Below, piece after piece: positions 1 to 6,909 of a stretch of 64,000 nt of DNA (positions are counted from its first letter, which is position 1; each line of letters opens with the position of its first letter). The translations under genes and the position numbers were made by a program. The notes below the pieces were generated by a model. That model was not told where the DNA came from. It saw only the letters and a list, made by a program, of their open reading frames with translations, and did not search any database. This DNA is from Agarilytica sp033852165 (GTDB lineage Bacteria > Pseudomonadota > Gammaproteobacteria > Pseudomonadales > Cellvibrionaceae), in the NCBI GenBank assembly GCA_033852165.1, contig JAWSUZ010000082.1, positions 1 through 64,000 of the forward strand, in the 5' to 3' direction.

Positions 1-354
1 CAAATCACATTCGTTCCTCATTTATTGCCAACTATTCGCGGTATACATTCAACCTTATATGCCAGACTAAAAGGCGATGGCGCTCATTTGCAGTCTCTAT
101 TTGAAGAGCGTTATGCTGAAGAACCTTTCGTTGATGTATTGCCTGCAGGCATGTTCCCGCAAACGCGAACGGTTAAGACAACAAATATGTGTAGAATATC
201 TGTAATTGAGCCTCAATCGCGCGGCACTGTCGTAGTGATGTCTGTGATTGACAACTTGACCAAGGGTGCATCTGGTCAAGGTATTCAAAATATGAATATC
301 ATGTTTGGTTTAAATGAAACTTGCGGCTTAACAAGCCCCGCAGCTCTCCCTTGA
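1..354 (+). CDS. argC: N-acetyl-gamma-glutamyl-phosphate reductase, 3' part
   Basis: C-terminal third (about 117 residues) of ArgC, which reduces N-acetylglutamyl phosphate to the semialdehyde in arginine biosynthesis. The frame is open from base 1, so the gene is cut by the window edge and its start is not visible. Seen: the family segment FVPHLLPTIRGIHSTLYA right at the start, and the C-terminal stretch DNLTKGASGQGIQNMNIMFG, which is the conserved NADP and substrate-domain end of ArgC. A second arginine gene, argJ, lies 25 kb downstream and is not in the same transcription unit. The stop is followed by a 50-bp gap to the next plus-strand gene. Confidence 0.95.
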   Translation, partial: QITFVPHLLPTIRGIHSTLYARLKGDGAHLQSLFEERYAEEPFVDVLPAGMFPQTRTVKTTNMCRISVIEPQSRGTVVVMSVIDNLTKGASGQGIQNMNIMFGLNETCGLTSPAALP

Positions 355-404
355 AGTGGAGGGATAAATAGGGCTGACGATGTAGATATGGGTGTTAGTA
401 ATAT

Positions 405-1148
405 ATGGCGATTGTAAAAGGCTCGAAGCAGTGTCGAGTAAAGGTTGTTGAAGACCGCCCGTTATTTCGTTGGACTATCTTGATTGCGTGTCTTGGTCTA
501 ACGGTATTGGCTGTATTTGTGAGTCATCAACGCGGTTTTTCAAGCGGTATGGTGAATCAAGAGGCGGCGCTGAAAGAGTTAGCTCGCTATGAGTCCCAAT
601 TGTTTACGAGCGAAAAGCGAGTAAATGAATTGGAACAAAAAGTAGCCAATCACACCGTGGGTGCGGAAGTCGATCGAAAAGCAAATGAGTCTGTTCGTCA
701 GGAAGTGATTGTCTTGAAAGAAGAAATTGCCGTCTTGACCGAAGAAAATAGCTTTTATCGGGGGTTAATGGCTCCGACAAAAAATAAGCGGGGCCTTTCT
801 TTCGGCGTGGTTGAATTGAGTCAATCGGAGCGCACGAGGACATACAATTATAAGGTGGTAATGCAGCAGCTAGCGACTAATCACAGCCTCTTAAACGGTA
901 CGCTGTTATGTAAAGTGGTGGGTAGGGCGAATGGGAAGGATGTGGAATACAATCTCAATCAGCTTTCTAGCCAGCTTAAGACTGACGTTATCAAATTAAG
1001 ATTTAAATATTTTCAGACAGTTGAAGGACAGTTGCAGTTACCGGAAGGTTTTGAGCCGTTAAGGATTGAACTGGTCGCAAAATCTACAGGTAAAAACCCT
1101 GTTACTGTCGAGAAACGATTCGGTTGGTTAGTAGAGGAGGTTTTATAA
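405..1148 (+). CDS. membrane-anchored coiled-coil protein, DUF6776-like
   Basis: A 247-residue protein with one transmembrane segment near residues 22-41, a short basic cytoplasmic N-terminus and a heptad-rich region near 50-115, followed by a small C-terminal domain probably on the periplasmic side. Its architecture and its place between argC and a bactofilin fit the DUF6776 family of gammaproteobacteria, whose function is not known to me. The stop codon directly abuts the ATG of the bactofilin gene, so the two are almost certainly co-translated. That suggests, by inference only, an envelope or scaffold-linked role. The start is the ATG at 405; no longer in-frame start is evident. Confidence 0.75.
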   Translation: MAIVKGSKQCRVKVVEDRPLFRWTILIACLGLTVLAVFVSHQRGFSSGMVNQEAALKELARYESQLFTSEKRVNELEQKVANHTVGAEVDRKANESVRQEVIVLKEEIAVLTEENSFYRGLMAPTKNKRGLSFGVVELSQSERTRTYNYKVVMQQLATNHSLLNGTLLCKVVGRANGKDVEYNLNQLSSQLKTDVIKLRFKYFQTVEGQLQLPEGFEPLRIELVAKSTGKNPVTVEKRFGWLVEEVL

Positions 1149-1583
1149 ATGTTTGGTGGTAAAAAGAACGATCAGTTTGCGAGTGGCGGTCATACATTGT
1201 TTGATCATGCAGTTGAAATTCATGGCTCGGTTACATTTGCAGGTAACCTTGATATTCAGGGTAAGGTTGTTGGTAATATTATGGCTGCGGAAGGTTGCGA
1301 TGCCTTGGTTCGGGTTCTTGCAAAAGGCGCTGTCGAAGGGGAGATAAGATCTTCGCGCGTTATTATTAATGGCACGGTAGTTGGGGACATATACTCAACC
1401 AAGCACCTGGAGCTTGCTGCTAATGCTGTCGTGAATGGCAATGTTCATTACAGTGTTATCGAAATGGTAAAGGGAGCTGAAGTGAATGGTAACCTTATCC
1501 ACGTGGCTGACCCCTCAAAAAAACAACGCCCTCAACCACTTACGGTGAATGAGCAAGAGGCCCACGTTAGCGAAGCTAGCTAG
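1149..1583 (+). CDS. bactofilin (polymer-forming cytoskeletal protein)
   Basis: A 144-residue protein of the bactofilin family (DUF583/CcmA type). Bactofilins self-assemble without nucleotides into filaments that localise cell-wall or other proteins at the inner membrane. Seen: a central right-handed beta-helix pattern, roughly residues 20-115, with repeated short hydrophobic strands separated by G/N turns (IHGSVTFAGNLDIQGKVVG, then VEGEIRSSRVIINGTVVGD). Short polar tails flank it, the C-terminal one being Pro/Gln rich. An AGGAGG-like ribosome site lies inside the end of the preceding gene. Coupling to a membrane coiled-coil protein suggests the pair works together at the membrane. Confidence 0.9.
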   Translation: MFGGKKNDQFASGGHTLFDHAVEIHGSVTFAGNLDIQGKVVGNIMAAEGCDALVRVLAKGAVEGEIRSSRVIINGTVVGDIYSTKHLELAANAVVNGNVHYSVIEMVKGAEVNGNLIHVADPSKKQRPQPLTVNEQEAHVSEAS

Positions 1584-1595
1584 TTTGTTGTTCTT

Positions 1596-1679
1596 GGGGG
1601 GCTTAGGTAAGTCAGCAAGTTATAGAGTAGTTGACTAATTTACTGGGTTAATCGGATAATGCCCCCCTGTACTGACTTA
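1596..1679. repeat. interleaved inverted repeats around the erpA promoter
   Basis: Two perfect inverted repeats are interleaved rather than nested. GGGGGGC (1596-1602) is complementary to GCCCCCC (1661-1667), and TAAGTCAG (1608-1615) to CTGACTTA (1672-1679). The order a-b-a'-b' is the topology of an H-type pseudoknot if transcribed from upstream. In DNA the arms bracket the predicted erpA promoter. Function unknown. Confidence 0.5.
1627..1660 (+). promoter_or_regulatory. predicted erpA promoter with IscR-like half-site
   Basis: A sigma-70-like promoter: TTGACT (1631-1636), an 18-bp spacer and GATAAT (1655-1660), with a start expected near 1667, 36 bp before the erpA ATG. The segment 1627-1636 (GTAGTTGACT) matches nine of ten positions of the left half of the type 1 IscR motif (ATASYYGACT); the right half is weak. 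IscR control of erpA would make biological sense but is inferred. Confidence 0.45.
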
Positions 1680-1702
1680 TTTGTATCGAGCTATATCTGA
1701 CT

Positions 1703-2080
1703 ATGACCTCAAATCCAGACGCACCTTCGGGTGAACCGCAAACATTTATTCCAGAGCCTATTCGCATAACTGACAGCGCTTTCGCTAAAGTGAAAGCGTT
1801 GATCGATGAGGAGGGGAATGAAGACTTAAAGTTTCGTGTTTATGTGACGGGAGGAGGTTGTTCTGGTTTTCAGTATGGTTTCGCCTTTGATGAAGCTTTC
1901 GCCGAAGATGATGCTAAAATCGAACGAGATGGCGTCACAGTTGTGATTGATGCCATGAGCTACCCTTACTTGGTTGGTGCCGAGCTCCATTATGAAGAAG
2001 GGCTGCAGGGCTCTAAATTCAAAATTGAAAACCCTAACGCGAGCTCTACGTGCGGTTGCGGTTCCTCTTTCTCTATCTAA
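1703..2080 (+). CDS. erpA: iron-sulfur cluster insertion protein ErpA
   Basis: A-type carrier that delivers [4Fe-4S] or [2Fe-2S] clusters to apo-enzymes, including enzymes of isoprenoid synthesis. The 125-residue protein has the family signature with the three cluster-binding cysteines: C53 in GGGCSGFQYGF, and C117 and C119 in the STCGCGSSF tail. The N-terminal extension of about 20 residues and the segment SYPYLVGAELHYEEGLQGS fit ErpA better than IscA or SufA. It is preceded by its own predicted promoter and followed after 3 bp by a DsrE-like gene on the same strand. Confidence 0.95.
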   Translation: MTSNPDAPSGEPQTFIPEPIRITDSAFAKVKALIDEEGNEDLKFRVYVTGGGCSGFQYGFAFDEAFAEDDAKIERDGVTVVIDAMSYPYLVGAELHYEEGLQGSKFKIENPNASSTCGCGSSFSI

Positions 2081-2083
2081 TCT

Positions 2084-2641
2084 ATGCCTCTGAAAATTCG
2101 CATTGTTGCGAGTGCGGCGCTCTTTTCTGTATTGGTGTTAGCAGGATACCAGTTTAACTCTGCTTCATTGAAAGACGATGATGGTGTCGATCAGCGTTCA
2201 GATATACCGCCTCCCAGCGGTCAATATGCTATTTCAGATAGCCAGCTCACTCAGCTAACCCTAAATGCACTTGCTCCAGCGAATGGTTATTTAGCGCGTA
2301 TTTTCCTTAATTCTCCTGACGATGTTGAAAGTGCATTATTGCGGGCCGAAGAATTATATCGGCGTGGCGAAGTGACAGTCGATGATGAGCCTCTAGCTTT
2401 TGTGTTGCATGGCCCAGAAGTCCAAATTTTCTTTAAAGAAAACTATCAAAAATACAGCTCAATTGTCGATTTGGCTGCCAAATTATCTGCGTTTAACGTG
2501 GTGGATATTAAAGTCTGTGAGACTCGCTTAGGTGTTTTAGGGCAATCGAATGAGGCTTTACCGCCATTTATCGAAACCGTACCTTTCGGCCCTGTAGAAA
2601 TTGAGCGCCTATTGATGGAAGAGCAATACGTCTATTTTTAA
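2084..2641 (+). CDS. DsrE/DsrF-like family protein with N-terminal membrane anchor
   Basis: A 185-residue protein. Residues 5-22 form a hydrophobic signal or anchor segment. From about residue 95 onward the pattern resembles the DsrE/DsrF/TusD fold: FVLHGPEVQIF, then a helix ending LSAFNVVDIKVCETRLG with a cysteine at the usual position, and a C-terminal VPFGPVEIERLLMEEQYVYF. Proteins of this fold relay sulfur or bind small ligands; no specific reaction can be assigned. It starts 3 bp after erpA, so it is probably co-transcribed, and a sulfur- or Fe-S-related role is only an inference from that. It may be exported, since the N-terminus looks like a signal. Confidence 0.65.
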   Translation: MPLKIRIVASAALFSVLVLAGYQFNSASLKDDDGVDQRSDIPPPSGQYAISDSQLTQLTLNALAPANGYLARIFLNSPDDVESALLRAEELYRRGEVTVDDEPLAFVLHGPEVQIFFKENYQKYSSIVDLAAKLSAFNVVDIKVCETRLGVLGQSNEALPPFIETVPFGPVEIERLLMEEQYVYF

Positions 2642-2728
2642 GCTCTTTTATGTTTGTCTGAGGTGGCTTCATTGGGGAGGTTCAGTGCGTTTGACTTCCC
2701 TAATGTTAGAACCCCACTGCAAAAATAC

Positions 2729-2757
2729 TTGTTCCCACGGAGTAGATTGAGTATGGT
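2729..2757 (+). promoter_or_regulatory. predicted rnpB promoter
   Basis: TTGTTC (2729-2734), an exact 17-bp spacer and TATGGT (2752-2757). A start 7 bp downstream falls at 2764, exactly the first base of the P1 stem of the RNase P RNA. Confidence 0.6.
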
Positions 2758-2763
2758 TCGCGC

Positions 2764-3125
2764 TGGAGTTGGCCAGGCAATCGCGCTGGGGTCCTTTAAA
2801 CGATCACTGCGAGGAAAGTCCGGGCTCCATAGGGCAGAACGCCAGGTAACCCCTGGGGGGTGCGAACCTACGGAAAGTGCAGCAGAAAGTATACCGCCTG
2901 CCATAGAGCAATCTTTGGTCGGTAAGGGTGAAAAGGTGCGGTAAGAGCGCACCGCGCAACTGGTAACAGTTTGTGGCGATGGTAAACCCCGTTCGGAGCA
3001 AGACCAAATAGGAATCCTATGGCGCGGCCCGCGCTGGATTCGGGTAGGTCGCTTGAAGCCAGTGGTGACGCTGGCTCCAGATGAATGATTGTCCACGACA
3101 GAACCCGGCTTATCGGCCAACTCCA
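2764..3125 (+). ncRNA. rnpB: RNase P RNA, bacterial type A
   Basis: Catalytic RNA that, with RnpA, removes 5' leaders from precursor tRNAs. Seen: P1 closing helix between 2764-2774 and 3115-3125 (11 complementary bases). The universally conserved block GAGGAAAGTCCGGGCTCC lies near 2811. It is followed by ATAGGGCAGAACGCCAGGTAA, GGGTGAAAAGGTGCGGTAAGAGCGCACCGCG near 2928, AGACCAAATAGG near 3000, and GTCCACGACAGAACCCGGCTTATCGG at the 3' end. The length of about 362 nt fits type A. No ideal hairpin terminator follows, only TTTTT at 3126-3130. Protein frames on either strand here are shadows. Confidence 0.97.
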
Positions 3126-3333
3126 TTTTTATCTCATCTATATTCGTATTTGAGTCAGTAAACCTTATTTTTTAAGACCAAAAAAATCTTTTTCTTAATG
3201 TTATTTCTAGGATAGGTCCCTATCGCCTTGTATTCGTTCGGTTTTTTTCGCTCAAATATCTTCCTGTAACCCCTGTTTTCCGAAAAAGCTCTAGTTTTCA
3301 ATAGCTTACGTCAGTTTTCCTGAGGTCAATTCC

Positions 3334-3361
3334 TTGACTTTGTTTGCTGGTGAAATATAGT
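3334..3361 (+). promoter_or_regulatory. mraZ (dcw cluster) promoter
   Basis: TTGACT (3334-3339), a 16-bp spacer and TATAGT (3356-3361) give a strong sigma-70 promoter with a start near 3368, about 65 bp upstream of the mraZ start. It should drive much of the dcw cluster. Confidence 0.7.
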
Positions 3362-3369
3362 GTGCAATA

Positions 3370-3409
3370 GTGGTGTAAAGTGGTTTTTTGTGGGTAATAG
3401 TGGAAAGAG
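3370..3409 (+). promoter_or_regulatory. MraZ operator: four phased GTGG boxes
   Basis: GTGG occurs at 3370, 3380, 3390 and 3400, i.e. four direct repeats of exactly 10 bp, mostly AGTGG followed by five variable bases. MraZ proteins are known to bind 10-bp-spaced direct repeats of this kind ahead of their own gene. The array starts just after the -10 box and overlaps the expected transcription start, which fits autorepression. Confidence 0.75.
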
Positions 3410-3433
3410 ACATGGTTCTGGTGGTGAATTAGG

Positions 3434-3877
3434 GTGTATCAAGGTAGTCATTCGATAAATATGGACGCCAAAGGGCGTATCGCGGTGCCAGCAAAGCATC
3501 GAGATGTCCTGGCGTCTACCTGTGGAGGTCGTATTGTGATGACGGCTCATACGCAGGATAAGTGTGTTCTGGTCTATCCAGAAACCGAATGGCAAAACAT
3601 TCTACCCAAAATCGAAGCCCTTCCTACCTTCAATCGTGCGGCACTTCGCGCGCAACGATTACTCATTGGTTATGCATGCACCTTAGAGCTTGATTCTAAT
3701 GGGCGTGTGCTTGTGCCACCCACCTTGCGCGATTATGCGAATTTAGAAAAAAAACTCATGCTTGTAGGTTTAGGCAAAAAGTTTGAGTTATGGAATGAAG
3801 ACTCGTGGTTATCGAGTATCGCCGAAGGTGATGATGATGACGCTCTACCTGAAGAAATGATGTCCCTCTCTCTATAG
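3434..3877 (+). CDS. mraZ: transcriptional regulator MraZ
   Basis: A 147-residue DNA-binding protein that autorepresses the dcw operon. It has two SpoVT/AbrB-like halves, each with the DxxGR signature: D11-A-K-G-R15 followed by IAVPAKHRD, and D87-S-N-G-R91 followed by VLVPPTLRD. The start is GTG at 3434, giving the usual N-terminus (YQGSHSINMDAKGR); the ribosome site is poor, which is common for mraZ. It is the first gene of the cluster, 10 bp upstream of rsmH, and lies directly behind the operator at 3370-3409. An Asp/Glu-rich stretch near the C-terminus is normal for the family. Confidence 0.95.
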   Translation: MYQGSHSINMDAKGRIAVPAKHRDVLASTCGGRIVMTAHTQDKCVLVYPETEWQNILPKIEALPTFNRAALRAQRLLIGYACTLELDSNGRVLVPPTLRDYANLEKKLMLVGLGKKFELWNEDSWLSSIAEGDDDDALPEEMMSLSL

Positions 3878-3887
3878 AAGAACCGGT

Positions 3888-4823
3888 ATGACAGAAGCAA
3901 AACATTATTCGGTTCTTTTACAAGAATCGATCGACGGCTTATTAGCTTGTGAAGGCGCCAATGACGGCGTTTTCGTTGATGGAACATTTGGTCGAGGTGG
4001 GCATAGTCGTGCACTTTTAGCCCGTCTTGGAGAGTCATCGAAATTGATTGGTTTCGATAAGGATCCCGAAGCTGTTGCAATAGGTGAAGCTCTACAGAAA
4101 GAAGATAGCCGGTTTACGATGATTCATTCGTCGTTTGCGGATATGAAGGCTCAGCTGTCGGGCTTAGGAATTGAACAGATTGATGGCGTGCTTTTGGATT
4201 TGGGGGTGTCATCGCCGCAGCTAGATGAGGCGGGTCGTGGTTTCAGCTTTATGAAAGACGGACCTTTAGATATGCGCATGGACAACAGTCAGGGGCAAAC
4301 AGCTGCTGAATGGATTGCGGAAGCGGAAACCAGTGAAATTGCCACCGTATTGAAAGAGTACGGAGAGGAGCGATTCGGAAAGCGTATTGCCGCTGCCATT
4401 GTTGCGGCGCGAGAAGAAAAGCCGATTACTCGCACATTGGAGCTTTCTGAAATTGTAACAGCGGCGAACCCGAAGTGGGAAAAGACCAAGCATCCCGCTA
4501 CAAGAGCTTTTCAGGGAATACGTATTTTTATTAATCGTGAGCTAGACGACTTGGCGTCGACACTGGGGGATGTGGTGCAATTGCTAAAACCCGCAGGTCG
4601 AATTGCGGTGATTAGCTTTCACTCCTTGGAAGATCGGATTGTGAAACGTTTTTTTCGTGAGCAATCCAGGGGGAAAGATCTTCCAATGAGTATTCCTGTT
4701 ACTGAGAGTATGTTAGATAAAAAATTAAAAATCTTAGGTAAGCCATTTAAAGCGAGCGAAGCAGAGCTAGAAGAAAATATACGGTCGAGAAGTGCAGTGA
4801 TGAGAATTGCTGAACGTTTATGA
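3888..4823 (+). CDS. rsmH: 16S rRNA (cytosine(1402)-N(4))-methyltransferase RsmH
   Basis: SAM-dependent enzyme methylating N4 of C1402 in the ribosomal decoding centre (also called MraW). The 311 residues are full length. Seen: the SAM-binding motif FVDGTFGRGGHSRALL near residues 29-44, then GVLLDLGVSSPQLDEAGRGFSF and GPLDMRMD, and near the C-terminus AVISFHSLEDRIVKRFFRE followed by the basic NIRSRSAVMRIAERL tail. It sits between mraZ and ftsL, as in most bacteria, and is expected to be co-transcribed with them. Confidence 0.97.
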   Translation: MTEAKHYSVLLQESIDGLLACEGANDGVFVDGTFGRGGHSRALLARLGESSKLIGFDKDPEAVAIGEALQKEDSRFTMIHSSFADMKAQLSGLGIEQIDGVLLDLGVSSPQLDEAGRGFSFMKDGPLDMRMDNSQGQTAAEWIAEAETSEIATVLKEYGEERFGKRIAAAIVAAREEKPITRTLELSEIVTAANPKWEKTKHPATRAFQGIRIFINRELDDLASTLGDVVQLLKPAGRIAVISFHSLEDRIVKRFFREQSRGKDLPMSIPVTESMLDKKLKILGKPFKASEAELEENIRSRSAVMRIAERL

Positions 4824-4852
4824 TCCAGCTTTGTTGATGGAGTGTTCAAAAA

Positions 4853-5170
4853 ATGGTGGTAGAAACAAAAAATACGTGTAAAAAAAAGTGTTCCGGCAAA
4901 ATTCTGGTTTCACTGTTATTGGTTTCATTGTGGCTTTCAAGTGTTGGCTCGGCGATTGGAGTGGTGTATTCGACCTATGAGTCACGAAAGGCGACGCAAG
5001 AGCTTGAAGAGTTACGACGAGAGGCCAGTGGATTAAGGGTGATTTCGGGGCAGTTTTTATTAGAAGAAAGTTCCTGGTCGGCGTATTCCCGAGTGGAAAA
5101 AGTCGCGCTAGGGGAATTGAATATGGTACTTCCTAAAACAGAAAAAACGGTATTGGTATTTAGAAAGTGA
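4853..5170 (+). CDS. ftsL: cell division protein FtsL
   Basis: A 105-residue bitopic membrane protein of the divisome, which binds FtsB and FtsQ and relays activation to FtsW-FtsI. Seen: a basic cytoplasmic N-terminus with lysine runs, a transmembrane segment near residues 18-38, and a leucine-heptad coiled coil near 40-75. Sequence conservation in this family is weak; the call rests on size, topology and position between rsmH and ftsI. Its stop overlaps the ftsI start by 4 bp, so translation is coupled. Confidence 0.92.
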   Translation: MVVETKNTCKKKCSGKILVSLLLVSLWLSSVGSAIGVVYSTYESRKATQELEELRREASGLRVISGQFLLEESSWSAYSRVEKVALGELNMVLPKTEKTVLVFRK

Positions 5171-6909
5171 AGTTCTTGAAGTCAATGTCAACATGGCGGT
5201 TTTATGTTGTAGTGTCTGTACTTGCAGCTCTACCGCTTACTCTTGCATGGCATTTGGCAAATCTTCAAGTGATTCCCGGGAGTGAGCGCGACTTCCGGTT
5301 TTTACAAAGTGCAGGCGAAGCACGTACTGTTCGCAAAGAAAAAATTAAAGCTTATCGTGGTGTTATTACAGATCGAAATGGCGAATTACTGGCTGTAAGT
5401 ACGCCGGTTAAGTCTATTTTTGTAAATCCTCAGAAAATCAAACCAGAGCAGATTAAAAAAATTGCCGCCGCAGTTGGTGTGAAGCATGCTGAACTGAAAA
5501 AACGGTTAAAAAAATATAAAAACAAACAGTTTATGTATTTGACGCGGCAATTGCCGCCATATAAAGCCGACAAGATTTTAAAGAATGGCTTTGCGGGTGT
5601 GTATGCCGAAGATGGTTTTCGCCGTTATTACCCTTCTGGAGAAGTAAGCGCCCATGTTGTTGGTTTTACGGATATTAATGATTCTGGACAAGAGGGCGTT
5701 GAACTAGGGTTTGATCAATGGTTGGCGGGCGAGCAAGGTTCCAAGCGGGTCATAAAGGATCGTAAGGGGCATGTTGTTAAGGACCTTGGGCTGGTTAAGT
5801 CGCCGCGATCGGGAAATGACTTACGTTTAACCTTGGATTTGCGTCTTCAATACCTTGCTCATAAAGAGCTTAAAAATGCGATTGCTTCCATGGGAGCTAA
5901 ATCTGGGTCAATAGTGTTGATGGCAGCTCAAACGGGCGAAATTTTGGCAATGGTTAATCAGCCATCGTACAACCCTAATAATCGAGCAAAAGTTAAAGCA
6001 CGACAATTAAGAAACCGTGCATTTACCGATATCTTTGAGCCAGGTTCCACAATGAAGCCCTTTACTGTGATGGCGGCATTGGAGACTGGACGATTCTCGC
6101 CAAGTTACACGATCGATACGAATCCTGGCCATATATTTGTGGGGGGCAAGTTAATACCCGACCCGGTTAATTACGGGGTTATGGATTTAACTAAAATACT
6201 GGTGAAATCGAGCCAGGTTGGAATTACTAAACTCGCCTTAAAAATGAATCCAAATACCATTCGTGACATGTATTTTCGGGCGGGCTTAGGTCAAAGCATC
6301 GGGGCCGGATTCCCAGGTGAAAGCGTAGGTTCATTGCCCAATCGAGAGAGGTGGCATCCTATTGAGGTAGCAACGTTTGCTTACGGTTATGGTTTGAGTG
6401 TTAACGCGGTTCAGTTGGCGCAGGCTTATACCGTGATCGCGTCAGGAGGGGGGTTTCATTCCGCCACATTAATTCAGCAGGACGAAGTCGTACCGGCGAA
6501 GCAGGTAATCAGCAAAAAAATAGCCGCTCAAATGACGCAAATGTTAAAAAAGGTAGTATTACCGGGGGGGACGGCCAGTCGAGCGAAAATCGAAGATTAT
6601 GCCGTGGCAGGAAAGACCGGTACTGCGCATAAGGTGGGTTCTTCCGGATATTCGGATGATCGCTATCTTGCGGTTTTTGCTGGTTTTGCTCCGGCAGATA
6701 AGCCAGAAATTGTAGCTGTTGTTGTTATTAACGAACCTCCAGCGGATGGGGCTTATTCGGGTGGTAAAGCAGCAGCTCCTGTGTTTGCTCGTGTGGTTGA
6801 ACGAGCATTGAAGGTTTTGCGTGTGCCACCTAAGTTTAGTAATACTGCCGCGCAAATCGCGGTAGTCGATCCTGTAGCAAGTGGGGAGGTGAATTATGGG
6901 CGTTTATAA
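5167..6909 (+). CDS. ftsI: peptidoglycan D,D-transpeptidase FtsI (PBP3)
   Basis: Class B penicillin-binding protein that cross-links septal peptidoglycan as partner of FtsW. The 580 residues comprise a transmembrane anchor near 10-31, a pedestal domain near 55-210 and a transpeptidase domain near 240-550. Catalytic motifs seen: S294-T-M-K297 (serine nucleophile) and K483-T-G485. The middle motif, normally SxN, reads S348-S349-Q350, with CAG at 6214-6216 in place of an Asn codon; this is unusual. Start ATG overlaps ftsL. The 3' end overlaps murE by 14 bp. Confidence 0.96.
   Translation: MKFLKSMSTWRFYVVVSVLAALPLTLAWHLANLQVIPGSERDFRFLQSAGEARTVRKEKIKAYRGVITDRNGELLAVSTPVKSIFVNPQKIKPEQIKKIAAAVGVKHAELKKRLKKYKNKQFMYLTRQLPPYKADKILKNGFAGVYAEDGFRRYYPSGEVSAHVVGFTDINDSGQEGVELGFDQWLAGEQGSKRVIKDRKGHVVKDLGLVKSPRSGNDLRLTLDLRLQYLAHKELKNAIASMGAKSGSIVLMAAQTGEILAMVNQPSYNPNNRAKVKARQLRNRAFTDIFEPGSTMKPFTVMAALETGRFSPSYTIDTNPGHIFVGGKLIPDPVNYGVMDLTKILVKSSQVGITKLALKMNPNTIRDMYFRAGLGQSIGAGFPGESVGSLPNRERWHPIEVATFAYGYGLSVNAVQLAQAYTVIASGGGFHSATLIQQDEVVPAKQVISKKIAAQMTQMLKKVVLPGGTASRAKIEDYAVAGKTGTAHKVGSSGYSDDRYLAVFAGFAPADKPEIVAVVVINEPPADGAYSGGKAAAPVFARVVERALKVLRVPPKFSNTAAQIAVVDPVASGEVNYGRL

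Larger units (their letters stand above)
3126..3433. other. intergenic region rnpB-mraZ
   Basis: A 308-bp gap. The first 200 bp are AT-rich with T tracts and hold nothing I recognise beyond a short dyad GATAGG-TC-CCTATC near 3213. The last 100 bp carry the mra promoter and the MraZ operator, listed separately. Confidence 0.6.

Noticed and set aside
2638..3126. 162-residue minus-strand frame and smaller frames
   Set aside because: They lie over the RNase P RNA, whose conserved blocks explain the sequence; no protein family pattern.
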